A program made the translations under genes and the position numbers. Under the pieces are notes generated by a model. That model was not told the DNA's origin. It did not search any database and was given only the letters and a program-made list of their open reading frames with translations. A DNA stretch of 64,000 nucleotides from Siphonodentalium dalli (taxonomy: Eukaryota; Mollusca; Scaphopoda; Gadilida; Siphonodentaliidae), in NCBI GenBank assembly GCA_032622095.1, contig CP136061.1:45577797-45641796 (forward strand), written 5' to 3'. Position 1 is the first letter of the stretch; every line of letters begins with the position of its first letter. Shown here piece after piece: positions 22,911 through 33,780 of this stretch.

Positions 22911-23541
22911 ACGTCAGTGACTTGTAATAACCCATACTTCCCAGAATGCACACGTTAACGATGGCACCATAACTCTTTTTAGATTTGTTGATCGCGATTT
23001 GCTACTTAGTATATGCGTGACGCTTCAAACCCGTATGTACCGTGCAACGACTCCACCCCTTCCATCACATTCGACAATATAATGTTCTAGTGTTCTATCT
23101 GGATCTTATCCAACTGGCCTGGCGGGTTTCTTCGAAAACGAGGGCAACCTTGGTTTACATAAATGTCTGTATTTAAGAAACCCGCGGGACCACATGCCAC
23201 ACTCCCTCGGGTCCGTCAAATTTAGAAGAGCATATACATATGTCTGCTATATACTAAGTGTCCCATTTAATCGTTGACATAACCGGAGTTGACACAATAC
23301 ATATTATGATGGGGTCAGCAGGAAGACAGACACGAACGAGGTTATGCCAACCCCAGGCTGAGTGCACCCCATTTGGGAGTCAGCATGATGTGGATCGTCA
23401 AATATCCATACCTTGCTGACCCTCAACTGGGCAAGTAACTGATCTGATGCACTTGATGATTAAAACCTATTTATGATTATTTTTGTATCTTCTGTATTTT
23501 TGTATAATGAATGCACTTTGCCAATAAACTATCTATCTATC
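22911..23541 (+). other. LINE-B 3' untranslated region
   Basis: Non-coding sequence between the ORF2 end and the AATAAA/TATC tail (AATAAA at about 23524). Assigned to the element because it is continuous with ORF2 and ends in a LINE-type tail. Confidence 0.5.
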
Positions 23542-25740
23542 AGTTGGAAAGTTTCCAACATTAGGGGGGGTGACAGGTTGGAAATTTCCAATATAGTGAT
23601 AGTGTATGTTTATTTGAAAAAATACATGGAATTTGTGTAAAAGGCCAACCTATAGACATGTATATGGATACACATGTCATTACTGCAACACTGGACACAC
23701 TCTTATTAAATACCAACATACAACTAGAGGTCAGATTCCATGGAATCAGATATACTTCCATGGTATCCCATTCCATGTATGTGTTATGCGTATAGGTGTG
23801 TTCCTCTTCATGAGAATGCATATTGGTGCTTTGTGATCTAATGGTTGACTTGCATTGACATTTATAAACAAGAAGTATACTCATTATGTCATTTTGTTCG
23901 ACCCAGCATGGGTGATTAATGGCATTCTAATGCATCATGGTCCTGACCAACTGAGTCACCATTCACCCCAGCCAATCAGTTCATTTTTATTCGGTAGGGA
24001 TACATTTTAGGGCTAATTATAACCCCTCCCCAGGGCACCCAAATCAAGTTCAACGGTCACGAAATTTGGCGTGGCTGATTATATCGTCGCAATCGACATG
24101 TGGAACAAAAGGGTGTAAAGTATATTAATGTACCATAACTCTGTTATTTCGCACTTATTGAATAGTTCTTTCAGTTTCGTATTCAGAATGTTTTAGTTTT
24201 AATGGCAGATGAAAGACCACTTAGTTAATTAATTAGTAATTCAGTGTGTCATCGCTACACTATAGTCATTGACGTCTTTGTGATAGAGTTAACTGTAATC
24301 GAGAGATAACTATATCACAATCGATAATGCTAGCTGAGTACTTACCCGTCCTCTCTAAAACTAATGTTGTCCGTATATACTACCAAACACATGCAGTGTT
24401 CAAAATATAAAACACTGGATTCGCGATTTTCCATTTTTTCCCTTTTACCAGTTTCGGTGGAATTTGCTAAAAGCCTCGACCCTTCCCGGGGAGTATGCGC
24501 GCTCTCCGTTGGGCAGGTTACTTTCATAGTAGACCTGGCATACCTATGGTATATCGGTGAACATATTCATGCATTAGGAATATGCTATCACGCAATGCAC
24601 AATATTAGTTTTCGTATCTTGTTTGAAAATATCATAACAATGAACAATACCACCACAAACTTGTGCTAAATATCAGGTTATCAGCCTTTAAACCCGTTAG
24701 TTCAGCGTTGATCATTCACTCAATGTTGTTACTTATGGTTGTGTGTGCAGCATATAATTATGTGAAATATTATGAAGAAGGGCTAAATTACTAAATGTGG
24801 TTATGTGCAAAGAACGTAGTAAGTTTCCCGTATATGTGTCTTTGGTGAATATAACCAAATAAAATTTCCAGGCAAAAACACAGTCTCTGCCACATAATTT
24901 ATTGAAGATACTATATGGCCTCAGTTGCGTTTTGATAAATTGCATTCATAATATACCACCATCCATTCTTGTCATAAAAGCGACATATTCGGTTTCATCA
25001 CATGATCGGAGTAAATGACTACTAGTTTGAGACGCGGCAATAGGATCTACACATTTTACCTAGTACTTCAAGAATATCTCTCAAACTGTTCCTATTTTAG
25101 CGAATTTTGAAAGGTCACATATGTATACACATCTCTGCTTCTAGAAAATGTCACAAAATACACAATATATCCCTTATAAATCTCACTTAACTGTTTTATT
25201 ACATATATATCACACGATTTAAACAATATCACACTGCGTTACTATTCCGTTTCTGGGTGCCAAAAAGTCCAGATTTAGCCGTTGTATGAGATCCTGATTT
25301 CGCTTGCTCTCTCTTGAGATACATTAGATAGAATTCATACATATATGAGCAAAGGTTTCTCTTATCCTCTGTACTCAGTATTCTTCGCATAACTCGAGCG
25401 TTCGTTCACTCTTATACGACTATAGCTCTTCAATTTTTGACAAAATGTAAAATTAGTTCGATTTTGTCCATTTTGGCGGCCATTTTGTGACAGACATTCT
25501 ACATATAAGGTTTACGACTAAGCATTGTTAGTGTATATATTTCAATTTATTACACATTTGGCATTAATTGGTGCGCCTACCGCAGAAATTAAGCATTTTC
25601 CGATACCAACTGCCATTTTGGGCGCCATGTTGAATTGGGAATTTTTCCCGAAGTTCATTTTAGCGGATTTTGTATATGTTGTTCAGCAAACCAGTCGGCA
25701 CATTTTGAGACCAACACGGCTTCTTTACCAATTTATTCCG
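23542..25740. other. Non-coding stretch
   Basis: No gene is supported. It begins with a TTGGAAATTTCCAA-type repeat shared with 16111-16153. The frame at 24364-24669 and others show no domain pattern. If the EGF and lectin exons are one gene, this is intron. Confidence 0.4.
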
Positions 25741-25747
25741 GTACTAA

Positions 25748-26087
25748 CGCTGAAGGGGTCACTCTCACCAAAAAAAGTGCTGAAGGGTACACAGGATTTG
25801 AAAATGTGCTGAAGGGTACACAGGGTTTGTGATCGGCACAAATTGAAAATGTGCTGAAGGGTACACAGGGTTTGTGATCGGCACGAACACCATTACTTAA
25901 GTTGTGTTTATGAAAGTCTGGCGCCCATTAGCAGTTTCTTTTCAGTACATTTTAATATTCATTGGAACGTAAACAATTTTTCTCTAACAGAAATCATGCC
26001 AGATACGAAAACTGAATGTCCTTTAGGACATTTCAAACCCTGTGTACCCTTCAGCACATTTTGGAAATCATGTGTACCCCTCCAGCG
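25748..26087. mobile_element. MITE-like element with 7-bp target duplication
   Basis: The ends are inverted: left CGCTGAAGGGGTC and right as the complement of CGCTGGAGGGGT. The 7-mer GTACTAA flanks both sides (25741-25747 and 26088-26094). Inside the left part, GTGCTGAAGGGTACACAGG recurs three times, and its inverse lies in the right part near 26038-26063. A second family member is at 50002-50325. There is no coding capacity, so it would depend on a transposase elsewhere. Confidence 0.7.
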
Positions 26088-26094
26088 GTACTAA

Positions 26095-26611
26095 TACCTA
26101 TCGAACATACTATTCTGGCTCTCTTGTGTTTTGTGAATACCAGTGAATCTTGTCTTTGAAAGAAGTGTCATAACAACTTGTGTTGATGGGAGTTTTGAGG
26201 GAATAGAGAACCTACAACAGTGTGTGTAATCAAACATGTACATTCAGAGTCATACTCACACAATGAGTCTATCGTTATCGTGTCGACTCGGAAATGTCAT
26301 ACACTGAGAGCGTTTAGGCTTCCATCAGTTTACGCTGCGTCGCGTTACGATAATTCATTCGATTGTAGACTTTTGTCTTGGTGCTACTAATGATGAGTTC
26401 TGATTGGCGCTACTGACGTGGTATACCGCGGTTCGGGAAATAGAAAGTCTACGCCAAGTAATCAGACCCACTATTTACATGTGGGTCCGTAGTTAACTTA
26501 GACTGATATATAACTTATATACATGTTGATAAGTTATACCCAGCTATGTGTTGAATATAATTCAACTACACATGCAATGCAGTTTCACTATACCGCCTGG
26601 TTTGTATTCAG
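26095..26611. other. Non-coding DNA upstream of lectin exon
   Basis: No exon was identified. It ends in a pyrimidine-rich TTTGTATTCAG acceptor at 26601-26611, the likely 3' end of the intron preceding the lectin exon. Confidence 0.45.
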
Positions 26612-26800
26612 ACATGGTCTACAGTGTGGTGGGAACCAATGGTTCTCGATGCTATATGATGTTACCCACACCAGCGATGGCTAACCACACTGAAGCACAA
26701 AGAATATGCGGACAGCACATGCACGGACATCTGGTGGTGATTGAGAACCAGTCAATGCTGGTCACACTGGTGGATATCATGTCGGCCGAACGGGGAGCCA
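26612..26800 (+). CDS. C-type lectin domain exon, N-terminal half
   Basis: The 189-bp exon is bounded by TTTGTATTCAG| and the donor A|GTGAGT at 26801; both are phase 1. It encodes YSVVGTNGSRCYMM and then HTEAQRICGQHMHGHLVVIE, the alpha-helix and GGHLV-like block of a C-type lectin-like domain. It is joined by frame and phase to the exon at 28196. The open frame extends upstream to an ATG at 26548, but domain content and the acceptor favour an exon start at 26612. The N-terminal part of the protein (signal peptide, first disulfide) must lie in an upstream exon not recognised here. Confidence 0.75.
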
Positions 26801-28195
26801 GTGAGTATATATGAGGCCCTGAAAACTCACACTGTCATCATGGACTATAGCTACCCAAATTATATAACAGGAAGTAGAGGAAGTAGTAGCATGCCTTGAT
26901 AACAGGTGCCACGAGATTATTTACTGCAAAAGTTTTTACTGAGCTCTTTTTACGTCAGAGATATTGACAACTTGAAATTTTAGGACCACTAATTTGGATA
27001 TTATGTTTCAGTTTTCTTGGGAAAATTTATTATCTATATCCTCAAGTTATAGGGTTATAATTTAGATATTACTGTTTCCAAATTATGAATATTTCCTCAA
27101 TAATATAGTAATATTATAGTATAATGATAGAATGAATGCGATATTTCCACAAATACACTTTGTGTGAGCCGAGCGTTTGTTTATATAGAGCACAGGCCCC
27201 TGGGGAAAATTACTAAAATACCAATATAGACTATACCAGTGTAAAGGTTCCAATGATAAATTTTGGCTAAAAACAACACCAACTATCAAAACTCTACTAA
27301 ATTCTAGAAATCGATAATTGCAGCCAAAATATCTTCAGATGTGTCTTGTTGGCAATAACATTTCCCCCTTTCATTTGACATATAACATGACGAAATTGAA
27401 CGAATCGAAGTCGAGCTATCCTATAAAAACTAACTAACTCTACCGAAGAAATCGGGTCGTCAATCTCCATGTCCGCTCAGAGGCCTTTGAACTAGTTACA
27501 AAATACATATTTTCGAGTAATAATTTGTCGCGAACGTGTACTTAAACGCAATGACTTAACCGATAAATGCTCATATATGTTCCGCAAGTCATTCCGAAGG
27601 CACCCATACCTTTTTTTATTTCATCCAATGTGTTTGTGCCAAATTTTTCAGCTTTGTTCATCAAACGAATTCAGAAACAAGACGTGTCTGCGAAGGGAAG
27701 TAAATATTGAAAACTAAAATAAAATAGAATGCGCGTGAAATTCCCAGAATGTTAATGCTGTATCAAAGCAAATTCCAATTATTTAACTATACTTTCAAGT
27801 TCAATTCTGTTTTTAAATCAGATAAACTTCTTGGTACAGATAAAATTATTAATTCAAGTGTTTCTTCAATACTCTATCAGAGTTCTTACATGTTGATTTT
27901 TTCAAGCCATCATTTGTGAACTTTACTCTCGATTATTGTCAATCAATAAGCAAGCCGGTCACAATTTGCTGCCAATCATAAGTCATCATTTGGGTTTCAA
28001 TAAGTTCAACAAATGGCCTCGTATCTGAAAAATTTCCACCAATGGATAGAAAGCATGTATTATCCGACGTCTGCTAATTTTTCCCTATCACCCCCCAATG
28101 GATAATATATCAATCCAATATATACTCTGTAATTGGCGGAAGAGCACTAGTCCAGTTGGTAAAGAAAGAGTTCAACTGCCTTTCCTTATTTTCAG

Positions 28196-28401
28196 CTCAT
28201 ACTTGGGTGGATGGAGAAAAAGCAAACGCTACTTCGCCATGGTTACATTGGGACGGCAGGGATGTTCAATATTGGCCACAGCATCAGATATCTGACCCTG
28301 GCACAGAATATTGTTTCAGGATGGTGCCATATGGTTTCATGGACCAGAGATGTGAAGTCGTGTATCATTATGCCTGCCAAAGGGGCTCCATGTTTCCTTG
28401 A
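28196..28401 (+). CDS. C-type lectin domain exon, C-terminal half and stop
   Basis: Acceptor TTCCTTATTTTCAG ends at 28195. The first two bases complete the codon begun at 26800. The 67 codons encode TWVDGEKANAT, then PWLHWDGRDVQYW, EYCFRMVP, GFMDQRCEVVYHYACQ and a TGA at 28399. Cysteines in EYC, RCE and ACQ, with RIC from the previous exon, give the canonical CTLD disulfides. WVDG and the final Y-x-AC are standard CTLD landmarks. There is no EPN or QPD sugar-specificity motif and no WND calcium motif, so carbohydrate binding is uncertain. The intron is 1,395 bp. Only seven residues follow the last cysteine-containing motif, so the CTLD is C-terminal. Confidence 0.82.
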
Positions 28402-28656
28402 CTCTCTCATTTGGAAGGACATCTGAGTTTTTGTTATGATCTGACTCTTCGATTTTTGATCATCAAACAGGATTCTACCGTGACCGCCCCTTATCAAAAT
28501 GGCGTCATTTCATTTATAGGTTGGAATATAATTTCAAGTGGGCGAGACACAAAGTTAACGTCCAACATTATAAGTTGCTGTTAAATATAATCCAGTTTAT
28601 CCAAATTAACCCTATCGGGATTTTAGCTGTGTTGGTGCAGCATTAAATATCATGTG
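28402..28656. other. Probable 3' UTR / flank of lectin gene
   Basis: Follows the lectin stop codon. An ATTAAA at 28642-28647 is a possible variant polyadenylation signal, just before the foldback element. Nothing else was recognised. Confidence 0.35.
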
Positions 28657-28809
28657 CCAGAGCATTATCTTATGCGAGTCTCCCATATGGTGCCTCTTAT
28701 ATATAAGAGAATGCTCTGGTTTACAAAAGCAAGTTAAAATTGTTAGGCTAATGCGTTATCGTATGTATGGGAGGCACCCTATGGGAGACTCTCATATATA
28801 AGATAATGC
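28657..28809. mobile_element. Nested foldback element
   Basis: The outer arms at 28662-28696 and 28771-28809 pair along GCATTATCTTAT and GAGTCTCCCATA.GGTGCCTC, with one small indel. A second pairing joins 28657-28672 (CCAGAGCATTATCTTA) to 28704-28719 at 15 of 16 positions. Two alternative hairpins share one arm. No coding capacity. Confidence 0.65.
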
Positions 28810-29215
28810 AATGACACATCCAATTTGTTCGCAAAATTTCACGAAGCTCCAGTCATGATATGGTTAATTGTCTGTTTTCGTCTCATTGCGGATATTAAAC
28901 ATTAATACGTCGACGACTAAATAATACTTATTTATGATATGATTTGGAGTGAGTCCCATGGTGATTGAATCGACAGCTCATATCAGTAAGATGTATCGCA
29001 GCCGACACCATGGCAATACGTCCAGCCAAAACGCGGTCGGGTCTAAGTTACCATTGAACTGAAAGGTCGGATTCGTAAAATCTCCAGTTTAAGGAGATAG
29101 GCACGTTTTGCGTACACCCAGCCAAATCGGAAGAGATTTTAAAAGAATTTCTCTGGATCTATCTGGCGAAAAATCTTGAACTTCACATATCAACATGTTC
29201 ATTGTATGTCGAATC
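28810..29215. other. Non-coding with dispersed repeat fragment
   Basis: Holds 29062-29135, the second copy of the GGATTCGT...CAGCCAAATCGGA fragment also at 2985-3066. Nothing else recognised. Confidence 0.45.
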
Positions 29216-29447
29216 TACGGAAGCGTATTCGGGACATGGTAGAAAAAAAAATAAAGTCCAAATTTTGACTTTTTATCTAAAAATTTTGACTTTATAAACT
29301 CAAAATTTTGACTTTTTATCTCGAAATTTCGACTTTCTAAGTTGAGTTTGAAAGTCGAAATTTCGAGATAAAAAGTCAAAATTTTGAGTTTGAAAGTCAA
29401 AATTTCGAGATATATTTGTTCTACCATGTTCCGAATACGCTTCCGTA
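29216..29447. mobile_element. Foldback MITE with AAATTTCGA core
   Basis: The terminal arms of 28-30 bp (left TACGGAAGCGTATTCGGGAC) are inverted with one mismatch, starting and ending in TA. The interior consists of inverted runs of CAAAATTTTGACTTTTTATC and CGAAATTTCGACTTTC, so nearly the whole 232 bp can fold back. TA termini suggest a Tc1/mariner-type target, which is an inference. Confidence 0.7.
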
Positions 29448-29659
29448 CTAATCTGTGCAATTATGAAGAGATGACAAAACAATAGATTGTACAACATCTG
29501 AGAGGTTGAACAGATTACTATGTTTTTGTGACTATTTGGTACCAAGAACTGATATAATAATTGGTAGATCAACACAACACCACAGTCACCAAATAGCTTA
29601 TTGCCTTGGTTCTATGAGAGGAGGCTTCATTTGTATCATAATGTTGAGTTAGATTTTTA

Positions 29660-31110
29660 ATTGATTAATAGACCAAGGAGAGATATCTTATCTCCGTTTC
29701 TGTACCTTATTTTTATTGATGATCTTATTAAGTCCGACTCACCTCTTGGTTTGAATATAAACTCGCTGACATGCCTGTACCCGACCACTTCACTGACAGA
29801 GCAAGGTCTGCGAAAACTTATTGATAAATGTTACAATCGTATATATAGTATAAAGTGGAGGTTCCTGTTTTCGAACGAAAGATAGTAAGGTTGTTATCTT
29901 CAATAAAACTCGCAAACCAGCAGTGGTCAAAGAAGATAGGTCGTTTGTACTGGCCCCCATGCAATGGTTGAATCCGTTCAAGTCACATGCATCGGGGCAT
30001 ACTCCAATATTCCAGAAGTTCCCATACACCGAATATTGAACACGCGTCTCAAATGCTACGCAAATGCTTCTTCGCCGCTTGTCGCGATCCTGTTTCGAAA
30101 GATTGCTCTCCTCTAACCGATATTAAACTGTTTAATCAAGTAGCCACACCTAAAGCCAAGTATGGTTGCGAGATGTGGTGGATTAACTTAGTTTGGAACG
30201 AGTATGTCGTATGTTTATTAAGAACATGCCACTTATCTCTCAGAAAAGTACAATACACTTTCACTCTAATTGCTTGGTGTCTTGCAAATTCAGTATGAAT
30301 TTGAGGGGAGAATGTTTTTTTTTCTGGGATCGCTCACCAACTTACCATGTGGTCATAGGCAAGCCCTAGAAATATTTGTGTTCAATCCCCAAGCGAAGTT
30401 GCTATATGACCGTCCATCCACGAGCTTTCTTGCGGAAATTACAAACATTCTTCAAAAATATCACCTATATGATCACCTCTTAAACTTCGCAACTAGGCTG
30501 GGGCTTTTCCGTCAATGTCAATATTAAAAAAAAAACTATAAAAGAACGCCTCACTTCTCACTACAGTCGTGAAACTAGTCTTTATGCACACGAGGATCTG
30601 CTGTTCATCTTTAGGGTCAAACCTGATCCAATTTAAATTTGGAAACTCTGGGCTACATGTAGAGACGAACCACCCCTTTTCACCAACTGTGTTATCATGA
30701 CACGCAATCTGAACAGAACGACATATGATAATGCTTCTGTGTGTTATTGCTCTTCAAATTATTCGAATCATTTGTTTCATATGTATAGAGAATGCTCGTC
30801 TGAATTCGTTTTGATAACGCGGAACACATTAAGATATTCCATGATTGGTCGATTTGGAATACCAGTGTTCAACTTATTATATAGACGCTATGACGGGTGA
30901 AACCCTCGTAGCATACTGCTTTGGTGGATGCATCGGTGCAGAAGTTAACCTCATCTGCGACGAGAAGCAATTATTCCCACAATATATCTATAGTGATACA
31001 TGAACTATTCTTCGGTCTTCGATGTAGTGACTGGAAAGTCATCCGACCTTCTGGTATGTTGATTATCACTTGGGGAATTAGATTTGCCTGTCTGCACGGA
31101 CACAATTTCA
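29660..31110 (+). pseudogene. Decayed LINE-A-type ORF2 copy
   Basis: Pieces in several frames follow LINE-A order. 29661-29885 has SPFLYLIFIDDLIKSD then WRFLFSNER. 29987-30298 has SQMLRKCFFAACRD and KAKYGCEMWW (thumb). 30270-30527 follows. 30697-30900 has CYCSSNYSN, H-x3-EC and GRFGIPVFNLLYR, matching the C-terminal Cys/His region. This copy keeps the SPFLY/FIDDL block that LINE-A at 10.4 kb has lost, but has lost the ADD motif. Heavily mutated and inactive. Confidence 0.7.
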
Positions 31111-31135
31111 TAGACGGGATTACCTAAGTTACTTA

Positions 31136-32669
31136 CAGTGTTCGCACTGGAACGAAAAATATTCTGGCCCAAAAAAGTGGCCAAATAAATTTTTGCGTGC
31201 CCAAATAAAAAGAAAATTGGCCAAATGTTTTTTGCCAAATTAAAACAACTTTGGCCAAATTAAATCCTCATTTTCCGGGTTCACAATTGATGGCTAAATT
31301 ATATTTTTAAATTATATAACTCTCTGACTCTGTGTTGTGTCGATGACACCATGTTCGCCACAATAGTTCTGCTGCTTATTATGGTGAGGTGATAATTGTG
31401 AATACATATTGTTGTATATATAACCGTTATGGTGTTCAGCCCGGTTGTTATAAGACGGGAGGCAGTTTACGACACCTTACATGTACGTAACTGACATGCC
31501 ATCGCTGGTACATCATACAAATCGCCGTTATTTAGCAAATTAACATTATTTATAGAGTTATTGCCCTTCATGCAGGATTAACAAAACATGTCTTCATTTA
31601 GTGGACAATCCCAAGCTCGCGTGCCACGCGTGGTCGGATTGTCCATTTATTAATGACGCTCTTTAAAAACACTTCTTCGAATATTTCCGTTATTTCGTCA
31701 AAAACTCTTCTTCAAATCTCTCCGTTATTTCGTCAAAAACACTTCTTCTCATACATGCTTATTATGGTGAGGTGATAATTGTGAATACATATTGTTGTAT
31801 ATATAACCGTTATGGTGTTCAGCCCGGTTGTTATAAGACGGGAGGCAGTTTACGACACCTTACATGTACGTAACTGACATGCCATCGCTGGTACATCATA
31901 CAAATCGCCGTTATTTAGCAAATTAACATTATTTATAGAGTTATTGCCCTTCATGCAGGATTAACAAAACATGTCTTCATTTAGTGGACAATCCCAAGCT
32001 CGCGTGCCACGCGTGGTCGGATTGTCCATTTATTAATGACGCTCTTTAAAAACACTTCTTCGAATATTTCCGTTATTTCGTCAAAAACTCTTCTTCAAAT
32101 CTCTCCGTTATTTCGTCAAAAACACTTCTTCTCATACAAATCGCCGTTATTTAGCAAATTAACATTATTTATAGAGTTATTGCCCTTCATGCAGGATTAA
32201 CAAAACATGTCTTCATTTAGTGGACAATCCCAAGCTCGCGTTCCACGCGTGGTCGGATTGTCCATTTATTAATGACCATTTTAGGTACCGATTGTCCATT
32301 TATCGGTCAATGCATTTACGTATTTCATCAACAAAATATGATATAACCAATGCAGATATTAATTTTTTTGACGATTACCAATCGGCTTTGTAAAAACATC
32401 ACCATTCAATCAACGCTCCCCTTACAAAATACATTTTGGTTTTCATCGTATGATGTATCTGAAGTACAAAACCCGCGTGTCCAAAAAAAAAAACCAGCGA
32501 CATTTAGTCGCCTAACTTCGTCGATCAATTCAGCGCTTTTGAATTAGATTTCTGTCTACATTTGTGGTGAAAGAATTCTTGCCAAAAGTTTGGCCACATG
32601 AAATGTTTTGTGGCCACTTTCGAAAAAAGCGGCCATTTGCCACATTAGCCACCGACAGCGCGAATACTG
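31136..32669. mobile_element. hAT-like non-autonomous element carrying satellite units
   Basis: The ends are short imperfect inverted repeats: CAGTGTTCGCACTG at left, and CAGTATTCGCGCTG as the complement at right. They are flanked by 8-bp direct repeats GTTACTTA (31128-31135) and GTTACATA (32670-32677). CAGTG-type ends with 8-bp duplications are characteristic of hAT transposons. Both subterminal regions are rich in TGGCCAAA-type words. The middle (31373-32306) holds tandem 383-bp units. No transposase frame is present. Confidence 0.7.
31373..32306. repeat. 383-bp tandem units with GGACAATCC palindrome modules
   Basis: Unit 1 starts at 31373 and unit 2 at 31756 (383 bp), followed by a shorter copy from about 32133 lacking a 149-bp part. 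Each carries a module with TGGACAATCC and its inverse GGATTGTCCA around an internal CCACGCGTGG palindrome (for example 31602-31645). Each also has two copies of CCGTTATTTCGTCAAAAAC. The same modules form the element at 32984-33535. Confidence 0.8.
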
Positions 32670-32983
32670 GTTACATAACAACATACTAGCGACTTCAAAT
32701 GAGCCTATTCAAGATAAATAGTATTGTGTGTATATGTCATCAGTTAATTTGTTTAATATGGTTACAATACACCAAATACAAATTAGTAGAGTGATTTCCC
32801 CTGGCACCACCAAGCTAGGATCAGCATAAAACAATTCTGGCAGCGGAATAGTCAATGATACATGGATGAAAAGTGCACGAAAAAATGAACAAAAGTGTTA
32901 CCCGTTGAGAAACATAAAATATAACCACATGGTAAACGGTTATGGCTGTGCAAATGGCAAATAATTGCACCTAATGCGCATAA

Positions 32984-33535
32984 GATTGTCCACTTATAAA
33001 TGGACAATCGGTACCTAAAATGGTCATTAATAAATGGACAATCCTTCGAATATTTCCGTTATTTCGTCAAAAACTCTTCTTCAAATCTCTCCGTTATTTC
33101 GTCAAAAACACTTCTTCTCATACAAATCGCCGTTATTTAGCAAATTAACATTATTTATAGAGTTATTGCCCTTCATGCAGGATTAACAAAACATGTCTTC
33201 ATTTAGTGGACAATCCCAAGCTCGCGTGCCACGCGTGGTCGGATTGTCCATTTATTAATGACGCTCTTTAAAAACACTTCTTCGAATATTTCCGTTATTT
33301 CGTCAAAAACTCTTCTTCAAATCTCCGTTATTTCGTCAAAAACACTTCTTCTCATACAAATCGCCGTTATTTAGCAAATTAACATTATTTATAGAGTTAT
33401 TGCCCTTCATGCAGGATTAACAAAACATGTCTTCATTTAGTGGACAATCCCAAGCTCGCGTTCCACGCGTGGTCGGATTGTCCATTTATTAATGACCATT
33501 TTAGGTACCGATTGTCCATTTATAAGTGGACAATC
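32984..33535. mobile_element. Element with 61-bp perfect inverted repeats
   Basis: The first 61 bp (32984-33044) and last 61 bp (33475-33535) are exact inverted copies. Each end is itself a hairpin: GATTGTCC, a 10-base spacer, GGACAATC. The interior holds two 234-bp tandem units (offset 33121 to 33355) shared with the 31.4-32.3 kb array, each with the TGGACAATCC/GGATTGTCCA module. No coding frame. Clear flanking target duplications were not found. Confidence 0.8.
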
Positions 33536-33780
33536 CTTGAAGAATTGCCTGAATAATTTATGGGAGGTGTTGGTGTTTTTTTCGATGTCATTTTTTTTCT
33601 AGATTTTAAGGGTATTGTGACGTTTGTCAAGCTGCAGTGTGATCCACCACGTTTACAAGTACTTTTGGGCACATTTCCGTGTGTCTAAAAGGACGTTCTT
33701 TAATTTTAAATACTCGTGCAGGCTCAGATCTTTCCTGCGACTACAGGCGAGCGTGATTTATTAACAATGAGGCCTAAGTA
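33536..33780. other. Flank between repeat element and LINE-C
   Basis: AT-rich sequence leading into LINE-C. It probably includes decayed 5' sequence of that LINE, but no recognisable protein match before about 33790. Confidence 0.4.

Larger units (their letters stand above)
19843..23541 (+). mobile_element. LINE-B, CR1/jockey-like non-LTR element
   Basis: Carries ORF2 pieces in several frames, then a 600-bp 3' region ending CCAATAAACTATCTATCTATC, an AATAAA signal plus short TATC tail typical of LINE 3' ends. No ORF1 was seen, so the copy is probably 5'-truncated. It begins after the (AT)n tract near 19841. Confidence 0.75.

Noticed and set aside
24364-24669. 101-residue + frame
   Set aside because: No domain, no start or splice support, composition like surrounding non-coding DNA.
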